Positions 15,478-23,215 of a stretch of DNA of 46,336 bases are shown in pieces. This DNA is from Acidobacteriota bacterium (GTDB taxonomy: Bacteria; Acidobacteriota; Vicinamibacteria; Vicinamibacterales; UBA2999). Position 1 is the first letter of the stretch. The number at the start of each line of letters is the position of its first letter. A model generated the notes under the pieces. That model did not search any database. It was not told where the DNA came from and saw only the letters and a program-made list of their open reading frames with translations. Both the position numbers and the translations under genes were made by a program. The stretch is from contig JACPCS010000120.1 in the NCBI GenBank assembly GCA_016184455.1, positions 1-46,336 of the forward strand, given 5' to 3'.

Positions 15478-15552
15478 CTCCCAACCCCCGAGATCCAGCT
15501 TCAAAACGCCCGCTTGTGAATGCGACGTTGGGAATTGGGAGTTGGGTGTTGT
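15476..15552. repeat. Degenerate repeat with inverted arms (TTGGGAATTGGGAG) after cysH
   Basis: AACTCCCAA (15476-15484) is complementary to TTGGGAGTT (15535-15543). The right arm GTTGGGAATTGGGAGTTGGG (15528-15547) has a 7-bp periodicity. The left arm begins inside the cysH stop codon and the right arm ends 16 bp before the Cfa start. Confidence 0.7.
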
Positions 15553-15567
15553 ATTTTCGTGGTCGCG

Positions 15568-16809
15568 ATGCCTTCCTCGGCAGGTTGGCTCACCCGACGT
15601 CTCGCCTCACTCCTGCAGGCGCAGCTCCACCCCGCCGCCGTACGGCTCGAGCTGTGGGACGGCAGCTCGCCGTACGCCGCCGCGGAGCCGTCGATTGGCA
15701 CGCTCGTCGTCGACAGCGCCCGCACGCTCCGGGCGATCCTGATCAATCCGCACCTCCAGTTCGGCGAGTGCTACATGCACGGCACGCTGGAGGTCCGCGG
15801 CGACCTCGAGGCGGTGCTGGAGGCGATTTCCCGTCTCAGCACGGCGCCCACCTGGCGCGAGCGGCTCAGCTCGACGCTCGCGCCGGGCAACAGCATCCAG
15901 CGGGCGCGGCGCAACGTTCATCACCACTACGACCTCGGCAACGACTTCTACAGCTGGTGGCTCGACGAACAGCTCGTCTACACCTGCGCCTACTTCGAGC
16001 GGCCCGACGTGTCGCTCGAGCAGGCGCAGGTCGCCAAGATGGATCTGGTCTGCCGCAAGCTGCGGCTGCAGCCGGGTGACACGGTGGTCGAAGCCGGCTG
16101 CGGCTGGGGCGCGCTCGCGCTGCACATGGCGCGCGAGTACGGCGTCAACGTCCGCGCATTCAACCTGTCGCACGAGCAGATTGCCTACGCGCGCGCGCGG
16201 GCGGCGCGCGAGGGGCTGGCGGGGCAGGTCGAGTTCATCGAAGACGATTACCGCAGCGTCCGCGGCGAGTACGACGTGTTCGTGTCCGTCGGCATGCTCG
16301 AGCACGTCGGTCTCCACCACTATCCGTCGCTCGCAGCGGTGGTCCGGCGGGTGCTGCGGCGCAGCCACGGCCGCGGCCTGCTGCACTTCATCGGCCGCGA
16401 CATCCCGCGCCCGCTCAACGCGTGGATCCGGCGCCGGATCTTCCCCGGCGGCTATCCGCCGACGCTGTCCGAGGTCGCGACGCGCGTGCTCTCGCCCGCG
16501 CGCATGTCGATCCTCGACGTCGAGAACCTGCGGCTGCACTATGCCCGCACGCTGTCGCACTGGAGCCGGCGCTTCGCGCAGGCGGCCGCCGAACAGGTAC
16601 GCGCGCGGTACGGCGAGCAGTTCCAGCGCGCGTGGGAGCTGTACCTCGCCGGATCCGAGGCCGCCTTCGCGGCCGGTTCGCTGCAGCTCTTTCAGGTGGT
16701 GTTCGCCCCGGCCGAAGCCGCGCCACCGTACTGGACACGCGCCGATCTCTACAGGCCACGGAGACACGAAGACACGGAGAATGATTTCGTCTACTCCGTG
16801 TCTCCGTGA
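15568..16809 (+). CDS. cfa: Cyclopropane-fatty-acyl-phospholipid synthase
   Basis: 413 residues, an SAM-dependent enzyme that methylenates unsaturated acyl chains in membrane lipids. A lipid-binding N-terminal domain is followed by HHYDLGNDFYSWWLDE, the SAM motif VVEAGCGWGALALHMA, NLSHEQIAYAR, FIEDDYRSV, SVGMLEHVG and the C-terminal FPGGYPPTLSE. The ATG at 15568 is chosen because the upstream in-frame part is repeat-derived. The last 17 codons (PRRHEDTENDFVYSVSP) and the stop are encoded by an intergenic-type inverted repeat, so the ancestral end was probably near TRADLYR. A flavoprotein gene follows after 21 bp, probably in the same operon. Confidence 0.92.
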   Translation: MPSSAGWLTRRLASLLQAQLHPAAVRLELWDGSSPYAAAEPSIGTLVVDSARTLRAILINPHLQFGECYMHGTLEVRGDLEAVLEAISRLSTAPTWRERLSSTLAPGNSIQRARRNVHHHYDLGNDFYSWWLDEQLVYTCAYFERPDVSLEQAQVAKMDLVCRKLRLQPGDTVVEAGCGWGALALHMAREYGVNVRAFNLSHEQIAYARARAAREGLAGQVEFIEDDYRSVRGEYDVFVSVGMLEHVGLHHYPSLAAVVRRVLRRSHGRGLLHFIGRDIPRPLNAWIRRRIFPGGYPPTLSEVATRVLSPARMSILDVENLRLHYARTLSHWSRRFAQAAAEQVRARYGEQFQRAWELYLAGSEAAFAAGSLQLFQVVFAPAEAAPPYWTRADLYRPRRHEDTENDFVYSVSP

Positions 16810-16814
16810 CTCCG
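16756..16814. repeat. Inverted degenerate repeat (CACGGAGACACG) reaching into the cfa 3' end
   Basis: CACGGAGACACG (16757-16768) pairs perfectly with CGTGTCTCCGTG (16797-16808). Both arms consist of CACGGAGA/CACGAAGA units. It supplies the last 17 codons and the TGA of cfa. Confidence 0.8.
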
Positions 16815-16830
16815 GGGCCCGTCTCTGGCG

Positions 16831-17916
16831 ATGCTTCATTGCGACGCGCTGATCGTCGGCGGCGGGCCTGCCGGATCGACGTGCGCCCGCATCCTGACCC
16901 GCGCCGGCTGGGACGTGCTCGTCCTCGACCGCGCGCGTTTTCCCCGCGACAAGGTCTGCGCCGGCTGGGTCACGCCGGGCGTCTTCCGGCTGCTCGAGCT
17001 CGATCCCGCCGAGTACCGCGCCACCGGCCTCACCATCCAGACGATTACCGGCTTTCGCACCGCGCTCATGGGCGGCCGGCCGGTTGAAACACGCTACCCC
17101 CGCGCGGTCAGCTATGCGATCCGGCGCTGCGAGTTCGACGACTTCCTGCTGCGGCGGTCGGGCGCTCGGGTACGCGGCGCCACGCCCCTCACCTCGCTCG
17201 AGCGGAAGGGCGACGGGTGGATCGCCAATGACGAGATCGCCGCGCGCGTCGTCATCGGCGCCGGCGGGCACTTCTGCCCCGTCGCGCGCGAGGTTCGAGG
17301 AGCGACAGACGTCGTCCGGCCGGTCGTCGCGAAGGAGGCGGAGTTTCCCCTGGAGCCGGGCGGCAGCGACGCGATCGGCGAGCTGCCCGAGCTCTTCTTC
17401 TGCAAGGACCTCGAAGGCTACGGCTGGTGCGTGCGCAAGGGCGACTACCTGAACATCGGCCTCGGACGGCGCGACCACGGCGATCTCAACCCGCACATCG
17501 AGCAGTTCATGCACCTGCTGGAAGCGCGCGGGCTCGCGCGGCGTGCGTCGCGCGTCCGCTGGCACGGCCACGCCTACCTCGCCTCGGGCACCGGACCACG
17601 GCCGCTCGTAGGTGAGGGCGTGCTCCTGGCCGGCGACGCGGCGGGGCTCGCCTACCCGGAGAGCGGCGAAGGGATCAAGCCGGCCGTCGACTCGGGACGG
17701 CTCGCCGCCGAAACCGTCATCGGCGCAGGTGGCCGCGTCGATCGCGAGGCGCTCCTTCCCTACGCCGTGGAACTGCGCCGGCGCTATCCGGCGGTGCGCC
17801 CAACGCCGCGTCCGATCGCCGCAGTGGTGAAAGCGCTTGGGCGGCGGCTGCTCCGCTCGCCCACATTCACGCGGCACGTCCTGATCGATCGCTGGTTCTT
17901 GCGGGAATCGAACTAG
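16831..17916 (+). CDS. FAD-dependent oxidoreductase, geranylgeranyl reductase-like
   Basis: 361 residues with an N-terminal FAD Rossmann motif DALIVGGGPAGSTCARILTRAG, then DRARFPRDKVCAGWVTPGVF (the RxxFPRxKxCG type found in geranylgeranyl reductases) and the second FAD motif GEGVLLAGDAAGLAYPESGEGIKPAVDSG. Family members reduce isoprenoid double bonds or act on lipids. Its position 21 bp after a cyclopropane synthase suggests a role in membrane-lipid modification, which is inference. It ends one base before the convergent serine hydrolase stop. Confidence 0.85.
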   Translation: MLHCDALIVGGGPAGSTCARILTRAGWDVLVLDRARFPRDKVCAGWVTPGVFRLLELDPAEYRATGLTIQTITGFRTALMGGRPVETRYPRAVSYAIRRCEFDDFLLRRSGARVRGATPLTSLERKGDGWIANDEIAARVVIGAGGHFCPVAREVRGATDVVRPVVAKEAEFPLEPGGSDAIGELPELFFCKDLEGYGWCVRKGDYLNIGLGRRDHGDLNPHIEQFMHLLEARGLARRASRVRWHGHAYLASGTGPRPLVGEGVLLAGDAAGLAYPESGEGIKPAVDSGRLAAETVIGAGGRVDREALLPYAVELRRRYPAVRPTPRPIAAVVKALGRRLLRSPTFTRHVLIDRWFLRESN

Positions 17917-17917
17917 G

Positions 17918-18976
17918 TCAGCGCGTCGCAATCGGCGCGACGACGAGCTCGTCGAGCACCTCGAAGAGCAGCCGCCGGTGGCCGCGGCGCTCCTCGCTCA
18001 CGTCGGGTGACGAGGTGGTGACGATCACGAGCTGAAGGTCGGGGACGACGAAGATGTACTGGCCGCCGTACCCCCACGCAAAACAGGTCTCGTAGCCGCG
18101 GATCTCGTGGACCCACCACCCGTAGCCGTACTTCCGATCGCGGAGCGGGTCGAAGCCGCGCAGCGCGTCGAGCACGGGATCGCCGAAGCGGCGCGTGCGC
18201 TCGCGGCCGTCGCATGACCGCCCGACCCATCCGGCTGGAATGACCCCGCGGCCCTTCTGCAGATACAGCTCGCCGAAGGCCACCATCTGCCGCGGTGTCA
18301 TCAGCATGTCGTTGCCGCCGAAGTAAATCCCCTGCGGATCGCGCGGCCACGGCGGCAGCGTGAATCCGAGCGGCTTGGCGAGCACCTCGTTGGCGAACTG
18401 CCATGTGCTCTTCCCCGTCGCCTTGGTGAGGATGGCCGAGAGGAGATGCGTATTGCCCGTGCTGTACTCCATCTCCTCGCCGGGCGCCGCGAACATCGGC
18501 CGGGCGAGCGCGTGCCGCACCCAATTGCGGCTGGTCACCCACGCGCCATAATTGCGGTTGCTCGTCCCCTCGAGGCCGCTCCGCATCGTCAACAGATGCT
18601 CGACGGTAATCGCCCGCTTCCGCGGATCGGGATCGGTGGCCAGATCCGGGAAGTAGGTGACGATCGGCGTCTCGATGCGCGGGATGAGCCGTCGATCGAT
18701 GGCAATGCCCACGAGCGCGGAGATGACGCTCTTCGACGCCGACTTGATGTTCGCGGGACGATCGCGGCGGGCGCCGTTGTAATAACGCTCGAAGATCAGC
18801 TCGCCGCCCCGGCTGACGAGCAGGCTGTGCAGCCGCGGCAGCTCCCGAGCTGCGGCATCGACGCGGTCAGGGCTCCACGCCGGTGCGGGCGCGGCCCACA
18901 CAGTGGCGGCCGCCGCAACGACTACCGCAGCAAGCGCGACTAGCGGCGTGGCGCGGGCACCCATCGCTCGGCCCAT
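17918..18976 (-). CDS. Secreted serine hydrolase, beta-lactamase (class C)/esterase family
   Basis: 352 residues with a signal peptide (about residues 1-30). The catalytic SxxK is SASK in NIKSASKSVISALVG and the YxN-type motif appears as MEYSTGNTHLLS. Late in the protein GYGWWVHEIRGYETCFAWGYGGQYIFVVP corresponds to the region that closes the active site. Such proteins are D-aminopeptidase, esterase or carboxypeptidase relatives acting outside the cytoplasm; substrate unknown. The ATG at 18976 overlaps the upstream HxlR gene end by 37 bp. An ATG at 18964 gives a shorter overlap and an equally good signal peptide. Probably co-transcribed with the regulator. Confidence 0.85.
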   Translation of the reverse strand: MGRAMGARATPLVALAAVVVAAAATVWAAPAPAWSPDRVDAAARELPRLHSLLVSRGGELIFERYYNGARRDRPANIKSASKSVISALVGIAIDRRLIPRIETPIVTYFPDLATDPDPRKRAITVEHLLTMRSGLEGTSNRNYGAWVTSRNWVRHALARPMFAAPGEEMEYSTGNTHLLSAILTKATGKSTWQFANEVLAKPLGFTLPPWPRDPQGIYFGGNDMLMTPRQMVAFGELYLQKGRGVIPAGWVGRSCDGRERTRRFGDPVLDALRGFDPLRDRKYGYGWWVHEIRGYETCFAWGYGGQYIFVVPDLQLVIVTTSSPDVSEERRGHRRLLFEVLDELVVAPIATR

Positions 18977-19266
18977 TTTGCGATAGCGGTGACTGCGCCC
19001 TCAAGCGCGCGCCCCTTGTCCGTGAGGCTGTATTCGACCCCCACCGGCGGCTGCGGCATGACGGTGCGCACGAGCAGCCCCTCCGACTCGAGCTCCTTGA
19101 GCCGCTCGGCGAGCATGCGGTCGCTGATGTCGGGAATCTCGGCGCGGATCTCGTTGTACCGTGCCGGCCCTTGCAGCAGGATGCTGATGATGCAGCCGGT
19201 CCATCGGCGGCCGAGCAGCTCGACCGCGTGGTGATAGCGGGGACACACCACCGCAGACCTGGCCAT
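18940..19266 (-). CDS. HxlR-family winged-helix regulator
   Basis: 108 residues. The pattern CPRYHHAVELLGRRWTGCIISILLQGPARYNEIRAEIP, then ISDRMLAERLKELESEGLLVR and EYSLTDKGRALEGAV, is diagnostic of HxlR (DUF24) regulators, which often sense redox or electrophile stress via an N-terminal Cys (present at residue 8). The ATG at 19266 lies six bases after TACAAT (19278-19273), so translation is probably leaderless. A GTG at 19293 would extend it by nine residues but lies upstream of that -10. It overlaps the serine hydrolase, its likely target. Confidence 0.87.
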   Translation of the reverse strand: MARSAVVCPRYHHAVELLGRRWTGCIISILLQGPARYNEIRAEIPDISDRMLAERLKELESEGLLVRTVMPQPPVGVEYSLTDKGRALEGAVTAIAKWAERWVPAPRR

Positions 19267-19272
19267 GCGCGC

Positions 19273-19278
19273 ATTGTA
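19273..19278 (-). promoter_or_regulatory. -10 element of the HxlR gene (leaderless)
   Basis: TACAAT six bases before the ATG, the same spacing as for the GntR gene. Upstream, GTAAGTAGGTTAC (19313-19301) is an imperfect palindrome that could be an HxlR operator. Confidence 0.5.
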
Positions 19279-19303
19279 GCGCACGCGGCTCACTTGCCGT
19301 AAC

Positions 19304-19485
19304 CTACTTACTTTTGGATAGCTGTGCCGTGGCGAGCCACTCGCGCGCCTGCACGACGTCGGCCTGCGTCAGCGCGTGGCCCATTGGATCGGGGACGAAC
19401 GGCACCATCGCGCGGAAGAGGATCGCCGATGCGAGCGCCTTCGGGTCGGCCAGGAGCAGGCTCGCGACTGTCCACACGCGTGTTT
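19304..19485 (-). pseudogene. Relic of a phospholipase/carboxylesterase (alpha/beta hydrolase)
   Basis: The frame ends SAILFRAMVPFVPDPMGHALTQADVVQAREWLATAQ. The first part matches the sheet-core region of phospholipase/carboxylesterases (AILMRAMVPFEPE), and the second resembles their C-terminal helix after the catalytic His (GGHxLTxxDxxxAREWL). The roughly 60-70 residues between them, including the catalytic Asp region, are missing. No N-terminal half with the nucleophile GFSNG is present. So this is a twice-truncated remnant, followed by a TAG at 19306-19304. No function is expected. Confidence 0.6.
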
Positions 19486-19519
19486 TTCTGGCAGTATTGC
19501 CTCCTCTGGGAGGAACGCT

Positions 19520-20230
19520 GTGCAGAAACGAACGCTCCTGATCGGCCTCATCGTGTCCGCGCTGGCTGCCGGCGCGAGCGCCGCGGCGCAGGCGCCGCCG
19601 GCGGGACCTCCGCAGCCGGCCCCCGGTCCGCGCTACATCGTGACCTACGTCGACGTGGCGCCCGCTTCGGAGGCGCAGGCCGTCGCGCTCTTCAAGAGTT
19701 ATCGTGACGCGAGCCGCCGCGAGGACGGCAACGCCCGCCTCGACATTCTGCAGGGCACCCGCCGCGGCCAGTTCGTCGTCGCGGAAGAATGGCGCGACGA
19801 GGCTGCGTTCAAGGCGCACCGCAGCGCCGCGCACGTGTCGCAGTTCCACGACAAGCTGACGCCGCTGCGCATCACCGCCTACGACGAGCGCGTGCACACC
19901 ACCTTTGCCGTCGCAGGAGCCTCGAACGCGCCGGCCGACGCGGTCTGGGTGGTCACGCACGTCGACGTCGTCCCGAACGGGCTGCCGAAGGCGCGCGAGT
20001 TCCTGCACGGCCAGGTCGAGCACGCGCGGAAGGAAACGGGCAATCTGCGATTCGACGTGCTGCAGGGCGCGCGGATGAACCACTTCACCGTCGTCGAAGC
20101 GTGGCGCGACGAGCGCGCGCGCGAGGCGCACATCAGCGCGGCGCACACGCGGACGTATCGGGAAGGGCTGCGCGAGACGGCGGTCGACGGCGCCCCATAC
20201 GACGAACGCCTCTACCGGCTGGTGCAGTAA
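19520..20230 (+). CDS. Secreted tandem ABM-domain protein (quinol monooxygenase-like)
   Basis: 236 residues: a signal peptide (about 1-26), a Pro-rich linker and two copies of an antibiotic-biosynthesis-monooxygenase fold. Copy one runs from YIVTYVDVAP to TAYDERVH and copy two from WVVTHVDVVP to APYDERLY. Each has the same order LDILQGTRRGQFVVAEEWRDEAAFKAHRSAAH / FDVLQGARMNHFTVVEAWRDERAREAHISAAH. ABM proteins are small cofactor-free oxygenases or dimeric binding proteins; fusion of two copies makes an internal pseudo-dimer. An extracytoplasmic location is unusual for the family. The GTG start has GGAGG six bases upstream. The stop abuts a 30-bp inverted repeat. Confidence 0.8.
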   Translation: MQKRTLLIGLIVSALAAGASAAAQAPPAGPPQPAPGPRYIVTYVDVAPASEAQAVALFKSYRDASRREDGNARLDILQGTRRGQFVVAEEWRDEAAFKAHRSAAHVSQFHDKLTPLRITAYDERVHTTFAVAGASNAPADAVWVVTHVDVVPNGLPKAREFLHGQVEHARKETGNLRFDVLQGARMNHFTVVEAWRDERAREAHISAAHTRTYREGLRETAVDGAPYDERLYRLVQ

Positions 20231-20232
20231 AT

Positions 20233-20307
20233 GGGGTCGGAGGTCATTTTTAGAGGACAGTCCCGCATCGACCACTCGACTGTCCTCCAAAAATGACCTC
20301 CGACCCC
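20233..20307. repeat. 30-bp near-perfect inverted repeat between convergent genes (REP/BIME-like)
   Basis: The arm at 20233-20262 begins GGGGTCGGAGGTCATTTTT. The arm at 20278-20307 is its reverse complement with one mismatch in 30, around a 15-nt loop, and T-runs lie at both outer ends. This GGGGTCGGAGGTCATTTTT motif resembles dispersed REP-type palindromes associated with Y1 (RAYT) transposases; that link is from general knowledge. It touches both neighbouring stop codons and should terminate transcription in both directions. Confidence 0.85.
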
Positions 20308-20312
20308 GTTTT

Positions 20313-21749
20313 TTACAATCCGAAGGCGATCTTCAGGTTCTGATACGGCACCACGCGCCCGTGCACGGGCGCGATCCGCACCGGATTCAGCTTCAGCTGC
20401 TGCTCCACCAGATCCACCAGCTGTCTGGCGTACTCGGGTCCGCGCTCCGGGGTGCGAATCTCGTCGCCCGCCGGCGGGTTGTAGGCGTCGCCGTACATCA
20501 GGATCCGCTCGCGCGGCAGCCAGGCGATGAGCGTCCCGGTGTGGTGGCCGTTGCCCTTGTGGTAGTAGAGCTCGACCGTCTGCGCGCCGTCGGTCAGCAT
20601 GCGCTTGTCCGCGACCGTTTCGATCATCGGCGGCTTGGGCGACTTCGCCAGCGGGTCGGACTCGAGCGTCCGCGGCCGCGCCCAGGCCTTCTCGAAGAAC
20701 GGCTTGTTGCTCTCGTGCGTGATCACCGTGATCCCTTCGGCGACGTACTGGCGCAGGCCGCCCGCGTGGTCGTAGTGCGCGTGCGTGTTGACGACGTACC
20801 GAATCGGCTTGTCCGGAATGGTCTTGCGCACCATCTCGTTGACCGCCGCCGAGCGCGCGTCGCTCGTCGGCCCCTCGAGCATCACCACGTGATCGCGGAA
20901 CTCGACGGCGAGGCTGCGCGTCCCCGCCGCGGCCAGCGAATACAGCCCGTTGGCGACCTTCTCGACCTGGACGTTCAGCGGGGGCGGCGCCGTCACCTTG
21001 GTGACGTTCTCCGGCACCGGCAGCGACATCGAGGCATTCGGCTGCACGTCGCTGACGGTGATGTCGAGCGTGTCGAAGCCGTCCTCCTTCTGGACGATGC
21101 GGCGCGGGAACATGATGTTGCCGAACTGCGCGTAGTCCGAATACGTGATCTCGACCGGATAATCGCCGACGACGGAGTTCACCGACTGATATTCGACGCG
21201 CTCGACCATGTTCTGCGCGTTGAGCGTCGCCTTGACGGCGCGCCCTTCGACCATCAGGTTGATCACACCCGCCTCGTCAGCCGCCGCGCCGCTCGCCATC
21301 GCCGCTTTGATGATGCCGTGCGGCGTCACCCACAACGCGCGCAGGCGGTCGCTGACCGCCCCCGGATTGGGCGCCGGCTGCTGGCCACCCTCGGTCCAGG
21401 CGGACTTCCCGCTCACAACCTGAATCGTCCGTACGTCGGTCGCAAACGGCTGGGCGCCGCCGCCGCGCGGCGGGTCCTCCCCCTGCGCGCGCAGCATCTC
21501 GAGCCGCATCGCGGGCGTCTGGTAGTCCACCGCGATCGTGTAGGCCTTCGCCACGAACCGCGGCCAGCGGCCGCCCGGCTCGTACGCCTGGCCGAAGGCG
21601 TACTGCGTCCCGTTGCCGGAGAACTGGATGGACGTCAACTGGCCGGCCCCCATCGCCTCGGCGGCCGCCTCGAGCCGGGGCTGCTGGGCACAGCCGCTTG
21701 CGGCGACCGCGAACGCCAGACCGGCCGCAAATCCCTGAATGATCCGCAT
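20313..21749 (-). CDS. MBL-fold metallo-hydrolase lipoprotein
   Basis: 478 residues. A signal peptide ends in a lipobox (AASGC, Cys about residue 20), so the protein is probably anchored to a membrane outside the cytoplasm. Residues about 35-260 form an all-beta N-terminal region of unknown role. The metallo-beta-lactamase domain follows with VVNTHAHYDHAGGLRQY (HxHxDH complete), GNGHHTGTLIAWLPRERILMYGDAYN and the terminal histidine PVHGRVVPY. The substrate is unknown. The ATG has AAGGAG seven bases upstream, and a TATAAT at 21778-21773 is a likely -10. Its TAA stop lies in the T-run of the 30-bp inverted repeat. Confidence 0.85.
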   Translation of the reverse strand: MRIIQGFAAGLAFAVAASGCAQQPRLEAAAEAMGAGQLTSIQFSGNGTQYAFGQAYEPGGRWPRFVAKAYTIAVDYQTPAMRLEMLRAQGEDPPRGGGAQPFATDVRTIQVVSGKSAWTEGGQQPAPNPGAVSDRLRALWVTPHGIIKAAMASGAAADEAGVINLMVEGRAVKATLNAQNMVERVEYQSVNSVVGDYPVEITYSDYAQFGNIMFPRRIVQKEDGFDTLDITVSDVQPNASMSLPVPENVTKVTAPPPLNVQVEKVANGLYSLAAAGTRSLAVEFRDHVVMLEGPTSDARSAAVNEMVRKTIPDKPIRYVVNTHAHYDHAGGLRQYVAEGITVITHESNKPFFEKAWARPRTLESDPLAKSPKPPMIETVADKRMLTDGAQTVELYYHKGNGHHTGTLIAWLPRERILMYGDAYNPPAGDEIRTPERGPEYARQLVDLVEQQLKLNPVRIAPVHGRVVPYQNLKIAFGL

Positions 21750-21772
21750 AATCGCGCTCCTTGTTGGGGCGC

Positions 21773-21778
21773 ATTATA
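21773..21778 (-). promoter_or_regulatory. -10 element of the MBL lipoprotein gene
   Basis: TATAAT on the minus strand, 24 bp before the ATG at 21749. No clear -35 hexamer is seen. Confidence 0.45.
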
Positions 21779-21811
21779 GCCGCGCCGGCACGTTTGGGTG
21801 CCGCTTTCCCC

Positions 21812-21840
21812 TTGACAGCCGGACCGCCTAGTGGTTGCAT
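21812..21840 (+). promoter_or_regulatory. Possible promoter of the DUF6152/PQQ operon
   Basis: A perfect TTGACA (21812-21817) followed after 17 bp by TTGCAT (21835-21840, weak -10). It lies 30 bp before the first gene of the operon, whose ribosome site is AGGAGGTG. Confidence 0.45.
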
Positions 21841-21869
21841 CCTGTCGTACTCCTCTAGGAGGTGTGTTC

Positions 21870-22286
21870 ATGCGGACTGTGCGCCCCTCGGCGGCTGCCC
21901 TCGCGGTCCTGAGCTTGGTGTTCCTGCTCGGCACTCTCACGTCCGCGCACCACAGCAGAGCGGGCTACGACGCCGCGCCCGGCAAGCTGGTGACCAACAA
22001 CGGCGTGGTGTCGAACGTCATCTGGCGGAACCCTCATGTGTTCGTGGTCTGGGACGTGAAAGACAGCAGCGGCTCGGTCGTGAAGTGGACCGGGGAGTTG
22101 TCGTCGCCGACCACGATGATCAGCGAGGGCATGAGCCGCGATACGTTCAAGGCGGGCGAACCGATCAGCGCCACGTTCATGCCGGCCAAGGCGGGCACGC
22201 CCCACGGACTGCTCATCAAGGTCGTGCGGCCGGACGGCAAGGTCGTGATCGATCTGTCGGAGCGGCGCAACCTGCTCGAACAGTAA
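21870..22286 (+). CDS. DUF6152 family secreted protein
   Basis: 138 residues with a signal peptide cleaved near TSAHHSRAGY. The mature start HHS, the motif WRNPHVFVVWDV and the later KAGEPISATFMPAKAGTPHGLLIKVV follow the DUF6152 pattern. Function is unknown; these proteins accompany PQQ dehydrogenases and secreted unknowns in acidobacteria. The ATG has AGGAGGTG five bases upstream. It is first in a three-gene operon with a secreted unknown and a PQQ dehydrogenase. Paralogues lie at 27979, 29944 and, broken, at 37452. Confidence 0.8.
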   Translation: MRTVRPSAAALAVLSLVFLLGTLTSAHHSRAGYDAAPGKLVTNNGVVSNVIWRNPHVFVVWDVKDSSGSVVKWTGELSSPTTMISEGMSRDTFKAGEPISATFMPAKAGTPHGLLIKVVRPDGKVVIDLSERRNLLEQ

Positions 22287-22309
22287 GCGCAGACAAAGGC
22301 GAAACGACC

Positions 22310-23215
22310 ATGCGATACGGAATCCGTGTCTTCATCGTGACGCTCGCGGCCGCTGCTGCGTTTCCATGGGCCGCGTCGGCGCAAGCCCCGGGCCGGACGC
22401 CCGAGAGGCCGGTCGTCCCCTCGGTCCCCGCTCCCGAGGGCTGGAAGAGCTGTCCGCGCTGTCAGAACGAGACCGACCGGCGCGAAGCCAACGCCAGGTA
22501 CAAGGTCGAGGGCCATGCGTTCAACGCGCGCGATCTGTCGGGCGTCTGGTACGGGGGCGAAGGTGCTGCCGGCCGGATCTTCGTGAATCCCCCGCCGTAC
22601 ACGCCGCTGGGGAAAGAACGCTTCGACGCCACGATTGGCGAGAAGAATGAGGCGGGGGAGTACCTGCACACGAAGGATACGTCGGGCCAGGGCGGAGGCG
22701 CACAGGTGAACTGCGATCCGCGGGGCTGGCCGCGCCTGGCGACGGGCAACTATGGCTTCGAGTTCATCATGCTGCCCGACCGGGTCCTCCAGTTCTTCGA
22801 GCAGACCCACACGTGGCGCACCATCTGGACCGACGGCCGGACGCTGCCCGACAGCCCGCCGGAACTGCGGTGGATGGGGTGGAACGTCGGCCGCTGGGAG
22901 GGGAACACCTTCATCATCGAGTCGACTGGGTTCGACGACCGGTCGTGGATATCGGCAACGCAACCGGACGGCGGCTTCCCGCACAGCGATCGGATGCGTG
23001 TCGTCGAGCGCTGGCGCCGTCCGAACTACGGCATGATCGAGGTTGAGATCACGATCAACGATCCCGAGATCTACACGAAGCCGTGGACGCTGCGTCCGCT
23101 GCAGGTCGCGCTGGCCCCCGGGGCCGAGATCTGGGAGTATTTCTGCGTTCCGTCGGATTTCAATACTTTCAACAACGACATCTACCTGCCCGTAGCCACC
23201 GGAGACAAAAAGTAA
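22310..23215 (+). CDS. Secreted protein of unknown function, paralogue of the one at 29150
   Basis: 301 residues with a signal peptide (about 1-24). A pair of cysteines in GWKSCPRCQNETD (CPxC) lies near the N-terminus. The core shows DLSGVWYGG, GFEFIMLPDRVLQFFEQTHTWR, GRWEGNTFIIESTGFDDRSW and SDRMRVVERWRR. The same GRWEGNT..I...F and DxMRVxER pattern occurs in the protein at 29150-29947, so the two form a family seen beside DUF6152 genes. The domain is not one I can name; an all-beta secreted fold is likely. The ATG is 24 bp after the DUF6152 stop, and its TAA overlaps the PQQ dehydrogenase ATG (TAATG). Confidence 0.75.
   Translation: MRYGIRVFIVTLAAAAAFPWAASAQAPGRTPERPVVPSVPAPEGWKSCPRCQNETDRREANARYKVEGHAFNARDLSGVWYGGEGAAGRIFVNPPPYTPLGKERFDATIGEKNEAGEYLHTKDTSGQGGGAQVNCDPRGWPRLATGNYGFEFIMLPDRVLQFFEQTHTWRTIWTDGRTLPDSPPELRWMGWNVGRWEGNTFIIESTGFDDRSWISATQPDGGFPHSDRMRVVERWRRPNYGMIEVEITINDPEIYTKPWTLRPLQVALAPGAEIWEYFCVPSDFNTFNNDIYLPVATGDKK

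Noticed and set aside
20361..21779. A 472-codon plus-strand open frame opposite the MBL lipoprotein
   Set aside because: Arg/Asp/His-rich composition without motifs; the opposite strand encodes a complete MBL domain with lipobox and ribosome site.
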